Positions 12,889-20,530 are shown, counted from the first letter of the stretch. The stretch: 23,096 bases of DNA from an uncultured Oscillospiraceae bacterium (GCA_910588135.1 CAJUOT010000043.1:1-23096), one strand, 5' to 3'. A program made the numbers and translations. Notes: a model not told the origin generated them from the sequence alone.

Positions 12889-14043
12889 ATGGGGGATCGC
12901 TTGTTGCTGAAGCATGCGCTGGTATACCGTTCGCATCGGTGGGAGCCGGGCAGCGTGCTGATCGAAGATGGAAAAATCGCGGCAGTAGGGCAGGACGCGG
13001 GACGCCGCGCCGTGCAGGCGCAGCTGGATCTGAAAGGGCGCAGGCTTGCGCCCGGCTTTATCGACGTACATACCCACGGCGGCATGGGGGTGGATGTCAA
13101 CGGGGCCGATGGCGGGGATTTAGAAAGGCTGGCGGCGTTTTACGCTTCCCACGGCACTACGGGCTGGCTGGCCAGCGTATTGACGGACACCCGGGATCAG
13201 ACCCTGCGCTGCATCAGCGAGCTTCGCGCCTTCCATGATCGGCAGACGGCGGGTGCAGCGCTGCTGGGCATCCATCTGGAAGGGCCGTTTCTCTCCAAAG
13301 AGTATAAAGGGGCAATGCCAGAATCCCTGCTGCGGGAGGGGGACTACAGCCTGCTGGAGGAATACCGGCAGGCGGCAGGCGGCTTGGTGCGTTACATGAC
13401 GGTGTCCCCGGAGGTGCCGGGGGTTCCGGAGCTGGTGGCCCAGTCGGCGAAGGACGTGGTGGTGGCAATTGGGCATTCCGGCGCAGACTACGAAACGGCG
13501 ATGCGCTGCATTAAAAATGGGGCGGCAGCGGCTACCCATACCTTCAACGCCATGGGGCTGTTCCATCAGCATTACCCTGCTATCATGGGCGCGGTGCTGG
13601 AAAGCGGTATTTACTGCGAGGCCATCTGTGATGGGCGGCACCTGCATCCCGGCGCGGTCCGGATGCTGCTGAAATGCCAGGGCTGGGATAAGGTGGTAGC
13701 CATTACCGACAGCATCCAGGCTGCGGGTCTGACGGATGGGCGGTACAAGCTGGGGATCAACGATGTGGTTGTGGAGGACGGAGATGCGAAGCTGGCGGAT
13801 ACCGGGGTGCGCGCGGGGAGCACGCTGACCCAGGACACGGCGCTGCGCAACCTGCTGGCATTTACGGGCCGGCCCTTGGAACAGGTTTTGCCGCTGCTGA
13901 CGGAAAATCCGGCGCGCCTGCTGGGCATCCATGCGCACAAGGGCTTTATTGAAGTGGGGCTGGATGCGGATTTCACTGTGTTAGACGAGGAAAACCGGGT
14001 GTGCCGCACAATTGTGGCGGGCCGGACGGTGTACACGGCCTGA
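12889..14043 (+). CDS. nagA: N-acetylglucosamine-6-phosphate deacetylase
   Basis: 384 residues. ATG 12889 is chosen because GAGAGGTG lies just upstream; an in-frame ATG at 12868 lacks a ribosome site. The amidohydrolase barrel has all NagA landmarks: 'GFIDVHTHGG' (56-65; H61 and H63), 'GIHLEGPFLS' (127-136; metal ligand E131), 'IGHSGA' (194-199; H196), 'THTFNAM' (216-222; H217), 'CDGRHLHP' (247-254) and 'AITDSIQAAG' (271-280; catalytic D274). It removes acetate from an N-acetylhexosamine-6-phosphate, supplying the amino sugar for the NagB-like enzyme upstream. The Firmicutes/Proteobacteria type 'DxHxHG' plus E suggests one or two divalent metals. Length is normal for the family. Cytoplasmic. 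Confidence 0.92.
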   Translation: MGDRLLLKHALVYRSHRWEPGSVLIEDGKIAAVGQDAGRRAVQAQLDLKGRRLAPGFIDVHTHGGMGVDVNGADGGDLERLAAFYASHGTTGWLASVLTDTRDQTLRCISELRAFHDRQTAGAALLGIHLEGPFLSKEYKGAMPESLLREGDYSLLEEYRQAAGGLVRYMTVSPEVPGVPELVAQSAKDVVVAIGHSGADYETAMRCIKNGAAAATHTFNAMGLFHQHYPAIMGAVLESGIYCEAICDGRHLHPGAVRMLLKCQGWDKVVAITDSIQAAGLTDGRYKLGINDVVVEDGDAKLADTGVRAGSTLTQDTALRNLLAFTGRPLEQVLPLLTENPARLLGIHAHKGFIEVGLDADFTVLDEENRVCRTIVAGRTVYTA

Positions 14044-14081
14044 CGGCGGCGGGAAAAATCTCAGCATGGGAGGCGGACGGT

Positions 14082-15242
14082 GTGAAAAAAGCCAATTTGC
14101 TTATCATACATGGCGGCGGCCCGACGGCGGTACTGAACTGTTCCCTGTACGGCGCGGTGACTGAGGCGCTGGGCAGCGGCGAAGTGGGCCGTGTTTATGG
14201 CGCGGTGGGTGGAACCGGTGGGCTGCTGCGGGAGCACCTGCTGGACTTCGGCGGTGTGCCCCAGGAGGAGCTGCATAAGCTTCCCCGCACTCCGGCCTCC
14301 GCGATTGGCACCTCCCGGGAGGAGCTTAGCGTGGGGGACTATGCCCGCATGGCAGAGATTTTAACGCGCAACGGCATTCGCTATGTGCTGATGACCGGCG
14401 GGAATGGCACCATGGATGCCTGCGGCAGGCTGGCGGCGGCGTGCCAAGGCAAGGGTATTGGGGTCATCGGCATCCCCAAAACCATGGACAACGATATCGC
14501 CGTCACCGACCACTGCCCCGGTTTTGGAAGCGCGGCCCGCTACATGGCGGGTACTGTGCGGGAACTGGGAGAGGATGTGCGCAGCCTGCCCATCCATGTG
14601 GTGGTGCTGGAGTGCCTGGGCCGCAACGCCGGGTGGCTGACCATGGCTTCCGCGTTGGCCCGGACGGGGGAGGGGCGTCCGCCCCATCTGCTTTATCCGC
14701 CAGAACGGGCATTCTGCGAGGAGGAGTTTTTGGAGGAGGTCAAAGCGCTTTATGACCGGCTGGGCGGCGTAGTGGTGGTGGCCAGTGAAGGTCTGCGGGG
14801 GGAGGGCGGCAAACCCGTTGTTCCACCCATTTTCCAGACCGGGCGCTCCACCTATTTTGGAGATGTGTCCACCCATCTGGCGCAGACCATTGTGCGCCGC
14901 CTGGGTATCAAGGCCCGCAGCGAAAAACCGGGGATTCTAGCGCGGGCTTCCATTGCGTGGCAATCCCCGGTGGACGCAGCTGAGGCCGAGGAAGTGGGCC
15001 GCGTGGCCTGCCGCGCGGCACTGGCGGGGGAAAGCGGCAGGATGGTGGCGCTGCGCCGGGTTTCCACCGCGCCCTATGTATGCGAAACCTTCCTTGCCCC
15101 TATTGAGCAGGTCATGCTGGGGGAGCGGGTGCTTCCGGCGGAATACCTGGATTGCCGGCGCGCCGGTGCCTCCCGGGAATTTCTGGATTGGTGCCGTCCG
15201 CTGATCGGGCCGGAGCTGCCCGCCATGGCCCAACTGCTGTAG
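14082..15242 (+). CDS. 6-phosphofructokinase family enzyme (phosphoryl donor uncertain)
   Basis: 386 residues. GTG 14082 is chosen: GGAGGCGG lies upstream and the chain then begins 'KKANLLIIHGGGPTAVLN', the normal PFK start. Motifs: donor-binding GGG (11-13), 'TGGNGTMD' (105-112), 'PKTMDNDI' (132-139; catalytic D136), 'LGRNAGWL' (179-186; R181) and 'ASEGL' near 257. At the two donor-specificity positions it has glycine (G109, ATP-like) and lysine (K133, common in pyrophosphate enzymes), and the Mg-binding aspartate of E. coli PfkA is N108. So ATP or PPi cannot be decided. The reaction is phosphorylation of fructose-6-phosphate at C1 or a related ketose phosphate, taking the NagB product into glycolysis. 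Cytoplasmic. A tagatose-6-phosphate-type substrate is possible. Confidence 0.82.
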   Translation: MKKANLLIIHGGGPTAVLNCSLYGAVTEALGSGEVGRVYGAVGGTGGLLREHLLDFGGVPQEELHKLPRTPASAIGTSREELSVGDYARMAEILTRNGIRYVLMTGGNGTMDACGRLAAACQGKGIGVIGIPKTMDNDIAVTDHCPGFGSAARYMAGTVRELGEDVRSLPIHVVVLECLGRNAGWLTMASALARTGEGRPPHLLYPPERAFCEEEFLEEVKALYDRLGGVVVVASEGLRGEGGKPVVPPIFQTGRSTYFGDVSTHLAQTIVRRLGIKARSEKPGILARASIAWQSPVDAAEAEEVGRVACRAALAGESGRMVALRRVSTAPYVCETFLAPIEQVMLGERVLPAEYLDCRRAGASREFLDWCRPLIGPELPAMAQLL

Positions 15243-15348
15243 CGGGCCGGACAGGGACCTACCGGGAGGGGTTCGGGCGCCCACCCCGGTGGAGGGCGGA
15301 TGTCCTGAGAGGAATGGCAAAACGCCAGTGGAAAACAGGAGGCAAACG

Positions 15349-16194
15349 ATGAAATATATTTTTTTGAACCTGAAACGCTTTGACATCCCGCCCGAGCTGG
15401 GTGGTGTCAACCGTCTGGCCCGGCCGGAGGACTGGGGCGCAGCCATTGTGGCCCAAACACAGCAGGACCTGCGTGCCCATGCGGATGAGGCTGAGTTTGT
15501 GGACTTTTTCCCTGAGGCACATTTGATTCCCGCCGGCCGGGCGAGGTGCGCCGGGAGCCCGGTGTGGCTGGGCTGCCAGGGCGTGTTCCGGGAGGATACG
15601 GTGGCGGGGGGGAACTTTGGCGCGTTTACCACCAACCGTACTGCCCACGCCGCCGCCGCGCTGGGGTGCTCGTGGACCATTATCGGTCATAGTGAGGAGC
15701 GCGGCGATAAGGCGGGCGTCCTGGCCGAGGCTGGCGCAACCGATCCCGCCGCGGTCAACCGCCTGCTAAACCGCGAGATCAAGGCCGCCCAGGCTGCGGG
15801 TCTCCGGGTGCTCTACTGCATCGGCGAAACAGCCGAGGAGCAGGCCGGGTGGGAGAGCGTTTTGGACAGCCAGCTTTCTATCGGCCTGGCGGGGGTGGAT
15901 AAAAGCCGGGCTGTCGTGGCATACGAGCCGGTCTGGTCCATTGGGCCGGGGAAAACGCCGGCGGATCGGCCCTATATCGAAAAAGTCGCCCGTTTTATCA
16001 AAGAACGCAGCGGGGGAATGGCTGTGGTTTATGGCGGCGGCCTCAAGGCCAGCAACGCTGAAATGCTCGCGTCCATTGGTGAGATTGACGGGGGGCTGAT
16101 CGCCCTGACCCGGTTTGACGGAGAGATTGGCTTCTACCCGGAGGAATATTTGGAAATCATCCGGCGCTACCTGGGAAACTGCGGGAGGGATTGA
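15349..16194 (+). CDS. Triosephosphate-isomerase-like enzyme with altered phosphate loop
   Basis: 281 residues, ATG 15349 with AGGAGG. The catalytic set of triosephosphate isomerase is present: N7 and K9 in 'FLNLKRF', H114 in 'IIGHSEE' (111-117) and E193 in 'AYEPVWSIGPGK' (191-202), with the loop-6 lid intact and loop 7 'YGGGLKASNA' (228-237). Differences: loop 8, normally GGASL and part of the phosphate site, reads 'ALTRFDGEIGF' (252-262), the segment after HSEE is longer than usual, and the chain is about 30 residues longer than standard enzymes. Close relatives include tetrulose-phosphate isomerases as well as true TIMs, so the substrate may be a different small ketose phosphate. The gene follows PFK by 106 bases and precedes the LarA-like gene by one base, so it is firmly in the operon. 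Confidence 0.82.
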   Translation: MKYIFLNLKRFDIPPELGGVNRLARPEDWGAAIVAQTQQDLRAHADEAEFVDFFPEAHLIPAGRARCAGSPVWLGCQGVFREDTVAGGNFGAFTTNRTAHAAAALGCSWTIIGHSEERGDKAGVLAEAGATDPAAVNRLLNREIKAAQAAGLRVLYCIGETAEEQAGWESVLDSQLSIGLAGVDKSRAVVAYEPVWSIGPGKTPADRPYIEKVARFIKERSGGMAVVYGGGLKASNAEMLASIGEIDGGLIALTRFDGEIGFYPEEYLEIIRRYLGNCGRD

Positions 16195-16195
16195 A

Positions 16196-17683
16196 TTGAA
16201 ACTGGATTTTGAATATGGTCACGGTACAATGACTGCCCAGCTCCCCAACAGCACGGACGTTTTTATTCCTGGCGCAACGGTGCCGGACCCCCCCTGCCTG
16301 CCCCAGGACTGGGACAGCCTCTATCAGGCGACCTTGAATTCCATCCGTCATCCCATTGGCATGGAGCCGTTGAGGGATCTGGCCGGATCGGGCAAGACGG
16401 CGGTTATTGTCATCCCGGACATTGTGAAGGGCGGGAACCAGGCTACAAGCCATCGGAAGGTAGCCATCCGGGCCTGCCTGGATGAATTGTACGCCGGCGG
16501 GGTGGAAAAGAAGGATATTCTGCTGATCTTTTCCAACGGTCTGCATCCCAGGGCCACCGTGGCTGAGATGAGGACGATCCTGGGCGACGAGCTGTTCGGT
16601 GAGTTTTATCCGACCGGGCAGATCACCAGCCACGACAGCGAGGACTACGAGCATCTGGCAGATCTGGGCTTCACGCCGCAGGGGGACCATATTCTGCTGA
16701 ACAAGTACATTTTCGATGCCGATATTCCTATTTTGATTGGGCACACCCAGGGGAATCCATACGGTGGATATTCCGGAGGCTATAAGCACTGCGCCACCGG
16801 AATTACCCATTGGCGGAGCATTTCCTCCCACCATGTGCCTCAAGTGATGCACCGCCAGGACTTTGTGCCTGTATCCACCTCCAGCATGATGCGGGAGAAA
16901 TTCGATCAGCACGGGATGTGGATGGAGCAGAAGATGGGGAGAAAATTTTTTTGTTGCGACGCGGTGCTGGATACGGCCAGCCGTCAAATTGAAATCAACT
17001 CCGGCTGGGCCAAGGAAATGCAGCCTGTGTCCTGGAAAACGGCGGACAGGCGTACCTATATCCACTGGGCGGAAAAAAAATACGACGTGGTGGTATTTGG
17101 CATGCCTACCAAATTTCACTATGGCGACGGTATGGGCACCAATCCCATTCAAATGATGCAGGCGCTGTCCGCCCAGGTAATCCGCCACAAGCGGATTTTA
17201 TCCGACCGCTGTGTGTTCATTGTCAGCAGCGTATGCGACGGCTATTTCCACGACGAACGCTGGCCCTACCTGCGTGAACTGTACGAGCTGTTCCAGCATG
17301 ACTATATGAACACGCTGGCAGACATGAACCGGTATGGGGAATACTTTGCCACCAAAGAGGAGTACATACGCAAGTATCGCTTTGCAAACGCGTTCCACCC
17401 CTTCCACGGCTTCTCAATGATGAGCTGCGGGCACATCGCCGAGATGAACACCAGCGCCATCTACATTGTAGGGGCTCGGGAGCCGGGCTATGCCCGGGTC
17501 ATGGGGCTCAAGACCAGGGCCACTTTTGAGGAGGCTCTGGAGGACGCGATGAAAAAATATGTGGGGTCGAACCCCAATATTCTGGCGCTGCCCCATGCCT
17601 TTACCACCGCCGCGGTCCACCTGTGTATGAAGGATTCCGCGCTCAATGCCGCTCCCATTACGGGCTGCCCCTGCGGGGGCTGA
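16196..17683 (+). CDS. LarA-like protein (nickel-pincer lactate racemase family, DUF2088)
   Basis: 495 residues. The start is TTG 16196, one base after the TIM stop, with GGGAGGG 6-7 bases upstream; no in-frame ATG or GTG fits. Family landmarks: 'VIVIPDIVKGG' (70-80), 'SNGLHPRATVAEM' (113-125; H117), 'SHDSED' (145-150), 'YGGYSGGYKHCATGI' (189-203; K197, the cofactor-linking lysine position) and 'SSHH' (210-213). LarA racemises 2-hydroxy acids by hydride transfer using a nickel-pincer nucleotide. Two usual active-site residues differ: the second catalytic histidine is N187 and the substrate arginine of the 'DxTR' motif is K78. The cofactor genes larB, larC and larE are not in the window. Substrate is likely a 2-hydroxy acid or aldonate different from lactate. 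Confidence 0.75.
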   Translation: MKLDFEYGHGTMTAQLPNSTDVFIPGATVPDPPCLPQDWDSLYQATLNSIRHPIGMEPLRDLAGSGKTAVIVIPDIVKGGNQATSHRKVAIRACLDELYAGGVEKKDILLIFSNGLHPRATVAEMRTILGDELFGEFYPTGQITSHDSEDYEHLADLGFTPQGDHILLNKYIFDADIPILIGHTQGNPYGGYSGGYKHCATGITHWRSISSHHVPQVMHRQDFVPVSTSSMMREKFDQHGMWMEQKMGRKFFCCDAVLDTASRQIEINSGWAKEMQPVSWKTADRRTYIHWAEKKYDVVVFGMPTKFHYGDGMGTNPIQMMQALSAQVIRHKRILSDRCVFIVSSVCDGYFHDERWPYLRELYELFQHDYMNTLADMNRYGEYFATKEEYIRKYRFANAFHPFHGFSMMSCGHIAEMNTSAIYIVGAREPGYARVMGLKTRATFEEALEDAMKKYVGSNPNILALPHAFTTAAVHLCMKDSALNAAPITGCPCGG

Positions 17684-17692
17684 TACGGGCCT

Positions 17693-18481
17693 ATGGAGTG
17701 TGCGCTCTATTTTCTGATTGCCTTGGGAGCGACTACGGTGGGGGCCCTCACCGGCATGGGGGGCGGCGTGATCATCAAGCCGCTGATGGATATGCTCCAG
17801 GGGTATGATGTACAGACCATCGGGATATTGTCCTCCATTACTGTATTTACCATGTCGCAGGTGTCCATTGGAAAACATCTGTTGGCAAAAACGGAAATTC
17901 CCTTCCGCGTTGCCGTCCCCCTGGCAGTAGGTTCAACGGCGGGCGGGCTGTTGGGCGAACGGCTGCTGGGGGCCGCGGTGGAAGCCGCCGTGACCAGCGC
18001 CGCCGTGACGGCGGTGCAGAATGCGGCCCTTGCCCTGCTCATCCTGATGGTATTTCTTTACATGAAAAACAAAAACAGAATCCGGGGGTATGAGCTGAAT
18101 GGTGTACCAGCAGCGCTGCTCACCGGGATGTTCCTGGGTATGTGCTCCTCGTTTTTAGGCATTGGCGGCGGGCCCATTAACGTGGCCGTCATGATCTTCC
18201 TTTTTTCTTGTTCCACCAAGACCGCGACGGCGTGTTCTCTGGTAACCATTCTGTTTGCCCAGGCGTCTAAGCTGGCTTGTGTGGCGCTGACCACCGGGTT
18301 CGGCGGGTTTGATCTGTCCATTGCGCCACTGATGGCGGCAGGGGCTGTGGCGGGCGGTGCTCTGGGCGCCGGAATGAACAGGCGGTTCAGCGAGGATGCG
18401 GTGGACCGGACGTTCAACGCTGTGCAGCTTTTGGTACTGGGTATTGCTGTATTCAATATCGTAAAAAATATTGTGGTCTAA
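17693..18481 (+). CDS. TSUP-family permease (TauE/SafE-like anion exporter)
   Basis: 262 residues, ATG at 17693, 9 bases after the LarA-like gene; the ribosome site is poor, so translational coupling is likely. About eight membrane helices are visible and the family repeat is clear: 'TVGALTGMGGGVIIKPLMD' in the first half (about 16-34) and 'MCSSFLGIGGGPINVAVMI' in the second (about 144-162), each a Gly-rich helix with the 'GxGGG' signature of TauE/SafE transporters. Members move sulfite, sulfonates, sulfoacetate or small organic anions, mostly outward. Last gene of the operon. With an SsuABC-like importer at the other end, it probably exports an end product such as an organic acid or sulfonate. 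No hairpin with a U-run is visible directly after the gene. Confidence 0.85.
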   Translation: MECALYFLIALGATTVGALTGMGGGVIIKPLMDMLQGYDVQTIGILSSITVFTMSQVSIGKHLLAKTEIPFRVAVPLAVGSTAGGLLGERLLGAAVEAAVTSAAVTAVQNAALALLILMVFLYMKNKNRIRGYELNGVPAALLTGMFLGMCSSFLGIGGGPINVAVMIFLFSCSTKTATACSLVTILFAQASKLACVALTTGFGGFDLSIAPLMAAGAVAGGALGAGMNRRFSEDAVDRTFNAVQLLVLGIAVFNIVKNIVV

Positions 18482-18650
18482 GAAGCTGTACCAGCAGGAG
18501 AAAAAGCAGCATAATTAAGGCATGATACAGAAAAATGAATGACGCAGGCAGGAAGCTGCTGGACATTCACTGGCCACCGCTTCAGCAAGCTGCCATGGTT
18601 CTCAATGAAACAGCCCCCTGGATCATGAGGCGGCAGGAATAATAGAACAG
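18482..18650. other. Junction between operon and integrase remnant
   Basis: 169 bases without a recognisable gene, terminator or repeat. The sequence passes abruptly into integrase homology at 18651, so this is probably a recombination junction. Confidence 0.35.
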
Positions 18651-19303
18651 CGTGCCCGCCCTGGGCGCGGTGGAGCTCCAGGCCGTCCGGGGCGCCCAAG
18701 TGCAAAAGCTCTATAACTCCATGACCCGAGCGCGCCTGTCAGAAAAAACGGTCAAAAACGTGTCCGCTGTGCTGCACAAGGCGTTCAGCGTGGCCTTGAA
18801 ACAGAGGATCATCACCGCTAACCCCTGCGACGCCGCAGGGCTGCCTAAAGCGGAGCACAGGGAGATACGCCCGCTTGCGGACGGCGAAATACCCCAGTTC
18901 CTGGCCGCCATAGACGGCTCCCCCATGCGCAACGCCTGCGCCCTGTGCCTGTTCGCCGGTCTGCGGGAGGGGGAGTGCCTTGGCCTGCCCTGGAAGCAGG
19001 TGGACTTTGAGAAGGGCCGGATCACAGTAAGCCAACAGCTTCAGCGGGAGAAGGTCAAGGGCGGCAAATACTACATCTTCTGCAAGCGGTTCAAGGCCGT
19101 TGCCGCCAGCATTGGGGGGCCGCACGATTTCGTATATACGTTTGCCAACAGCCGTCCCGCTCAACAGTGTAGACGTAAAGACGGTGTCCAGTATGCTGGG
19201 GCATTACAGCGCGGGGTTCACGCTGGACACCCACATCTATGTGACTGCTCAGATGCAGCAGGCCGCGGCGGGCAAATGGGGCGGGTGGGATGAGCAGGAT
19301 TAA
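18651..19303 (+). pseudogene. Mosaic, inactive tyrosine integrase remnant
   Basis: From 18651 the translation is almost the same as residues 115-256 of the intact integrase at 3578-4774 (for example ALGAVELQAVRGAQ, then VKNVSAVLHKAFSVALKQ, then CLFAGLREGECLGL). About 60 residues after 'GGKYYI' are missing in frame, and 'KRFKA-AASIG' follows. After 'PHDFVYTF' the frame shifts, and the last part (VDVKTVSSMLGHYSAGFTLD, 19160-19230 region) belongs to a different, Tn916-like integrase lineage. The N-terminal 114 residues are absent, the HDLRH arginine is eroded and the nucleophile position reads His (LDTHIYV instead of LDTYTHV). Hence it is non-functional, and built from two integrase types by recombination. 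Confidence 0.9.
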
Positions 19304-19310
19304 CAAAACG

Positions 19311-19336
19311 GGGGCCGCTCTCGGTGGAGCGGCCCC
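19311..19336. terminator. Bidirectional terminator between integrase remnant and amidohydrolase
   Basis: GGGGCCGCTC (19311-19320) pairs perfectly with GAGCGGCCCC (19327-19336) around TCGGTG. On the minus strand the stem is followed by CGTTTTGTT, and on the plus strand by TAAGCTTT. It is the likely end of the amidohydrolase transcript and was the original integrase terminator. Confidence 0.65.
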
Positions 19337-19384
19337 TAAGCTTTGTCAGAGACAAATCCGACTGATCTCCTGCCAACCTCTATC

Positions 19385-20266
19385 TCACATCCGCCGATCA
19401 TGTCTGACAAACGGTGGTTCTACTTTCGTATCAAGCAGACGCCCATACTTCTGCGGCCGCCGGAACGCGTTGCCGTGCACTTCGCTCTCCCGGTAGCGCC
19501 GAAGCAGCTCCAAATCCAGCTCCGCGAGGTAGATTCCCTCCGCGCCGTCCGCCTGCAAAACGCACATATCCCGGGAGCCGTCCAGCTCCGGCAGGTACGC
19601 CACGCCGTCAAAAACACTGGAGCCGCCGTTGCAGTCAGGCACTGAGTCCGGGTAGTTGCAGGTGGCGATGGCCAGCATATTCTCATAGGCCCTGGAGCGC
19701 AGCTGGGAGAGGCGGTTGATCTCCATGGGGCAGGCGTTAGGCACCAGGATGAGCTCCGCACTCTGGAGCATCAAGATTCGGGCGCTCTCGGGGAACTCTC
19801 GGTCATAGCAGATCATGGCACCCACCTTCACCTCGCCGCAGCGGGTGTCCAGCGTGGTGACATAGAATTCCTCCCCCGGCGTCAGGTTCCGCTCCACATC
19901 AAAATCGCAGGTGTGGACCTTGGCATAGGCGATCTTCCGTTCCCCGAACCGATCAAACAACACCATGGAATTCCGGGGGCCGCCTTCGTACTGCTCCAAA
20001 AAGGTGATGCCGATGGCCATGTCGAGCTCTTTGGCGAGAGCGCCAAAGGCGTTCACAAACGTGCCGTCAGCGGGGATTGCCTCCGCCGTCCACTGCTCTA
20101 TGGACCGGTCGTAAATGTGATAACCGTTGTTCCACATCTCGGGGAACAGCGCGATATCCGCGCCCATTTCCTTCGCTTTCCGGCAGGACGCGATCCCCTT
20201 TTCAAGGTTCCCCTCCAGCGTACCGCAGGGCGCGATTTGCAGCAGGGCGATTTTTAGTGTGTTCAT
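19385..20266 (-). CDS. Carbon-nitrogen hydrolase (nitrilase superfamily amidohydrolase)
   Basis: 293 residues from ATG 20266, with GGAAGGAG 8 bases upstream; the frame extends further upstream but without a ribosome site and across the promoter. The Glu-Lys-Cys triad of the nitrilase superfamily is complete: E43 in 'LFPEMWNNGY' (40-49), K116 in 'IAYAKVHTCDF' (112-122) and C153 in 'MICYDREFPE' (151-160). 'RAYEN' and 'NGGSSVFD' are the usual downstream segments. The enzyme hydrolyses a small amide or carbamoyl compound; the subgroup resembles omega-amidase/N-carbamoyl putrescine amidohydrolase types, but substrate cannot be told. It has its own promoter and reads away from the attachment-site scar, so it is a single-gene unit. 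Confidence 0.88.
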   Translation of the reverse strand: MNTLKIALLQIAPCGTLEGNLEKGIASCRKAKEMGADIALFPEMWNNGYHIYDRSIEQWTAEAIPADGTFVNAFGALAKELDMAIGITFLEQYEGGPRNSMVLFDRFGERKIAYAKVHTCDFDVERNLTPGEEFYVTTLDTRCGEVKVGAMICYDREFPESARILMLQSAELILVPNACPMEINRLSQLRSRAYENMLAIATCNYPDSVPDCNGGSSVFDGVAYLPELDGSRDMCVLQADGAEGIYLAELDLELLRRYRESEVHGNAFRRPQKYGRLLDTKVEPPFVRHDRRM

Positions 20267-20303
20267 GGTGGAGACTCCTTCCAAGTGGGTAATATTGGAC
20301 TTG

Positions 20304-20332
20304 ATTTTATCATCTCTGAATTGAAACCGCAA
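20304..20332 (-). promoter_or_regulatory. Promoter of the carbon-nitrogen hydrolase
   Basis: On the minus strand TTGCGG (20332-20327) and TAAAAT (20309-20304) are 17 bases apart. Start near 20297, about 30 bases before the ATG. Confidence 0.65.
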
Positions 20333-20495
20333 GGCTGCCGTGCCCACCGCCTGGTATACGGTTCTATCGGGTAGTGGGTCAGATAGTGGGTAGAACCTGA
20401 TCCGGCGGCGGAAACAACTCACCTCCGGCTATTTTTTTGCCCACAAACTAAACGGTCATAGTGGGTCAGCCAAATAAAAAGCGAGAACAAAAGCG

Positions 20496-20530
20496 GACGG
20501 AAAACCGCAAAAAACAAGCGGTTTTCCGTC
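20496..20530 (-). terminator. tRNA-type terminator next to tRNA-Pro fragment
   Basis: GACGGAAAACCGC (20496-20508) pairs perfectly with GCGGTTTTCCGTC (20518-20530), a 13-bp stem with a 9-base loop. On the minus strand it directly follows the tRNA-Pro 3' end and is followed by CGCTTTTG. It looks like the native terminator of a tRNA gene. Confidence 0.65.

Noticed and set aside
13120..13938. 272-codon minus-strand frame opposite nagA
   Set aside because: Antisense shadow of a clear NagA with all metal ligands; no promoter or ribosome site seen.
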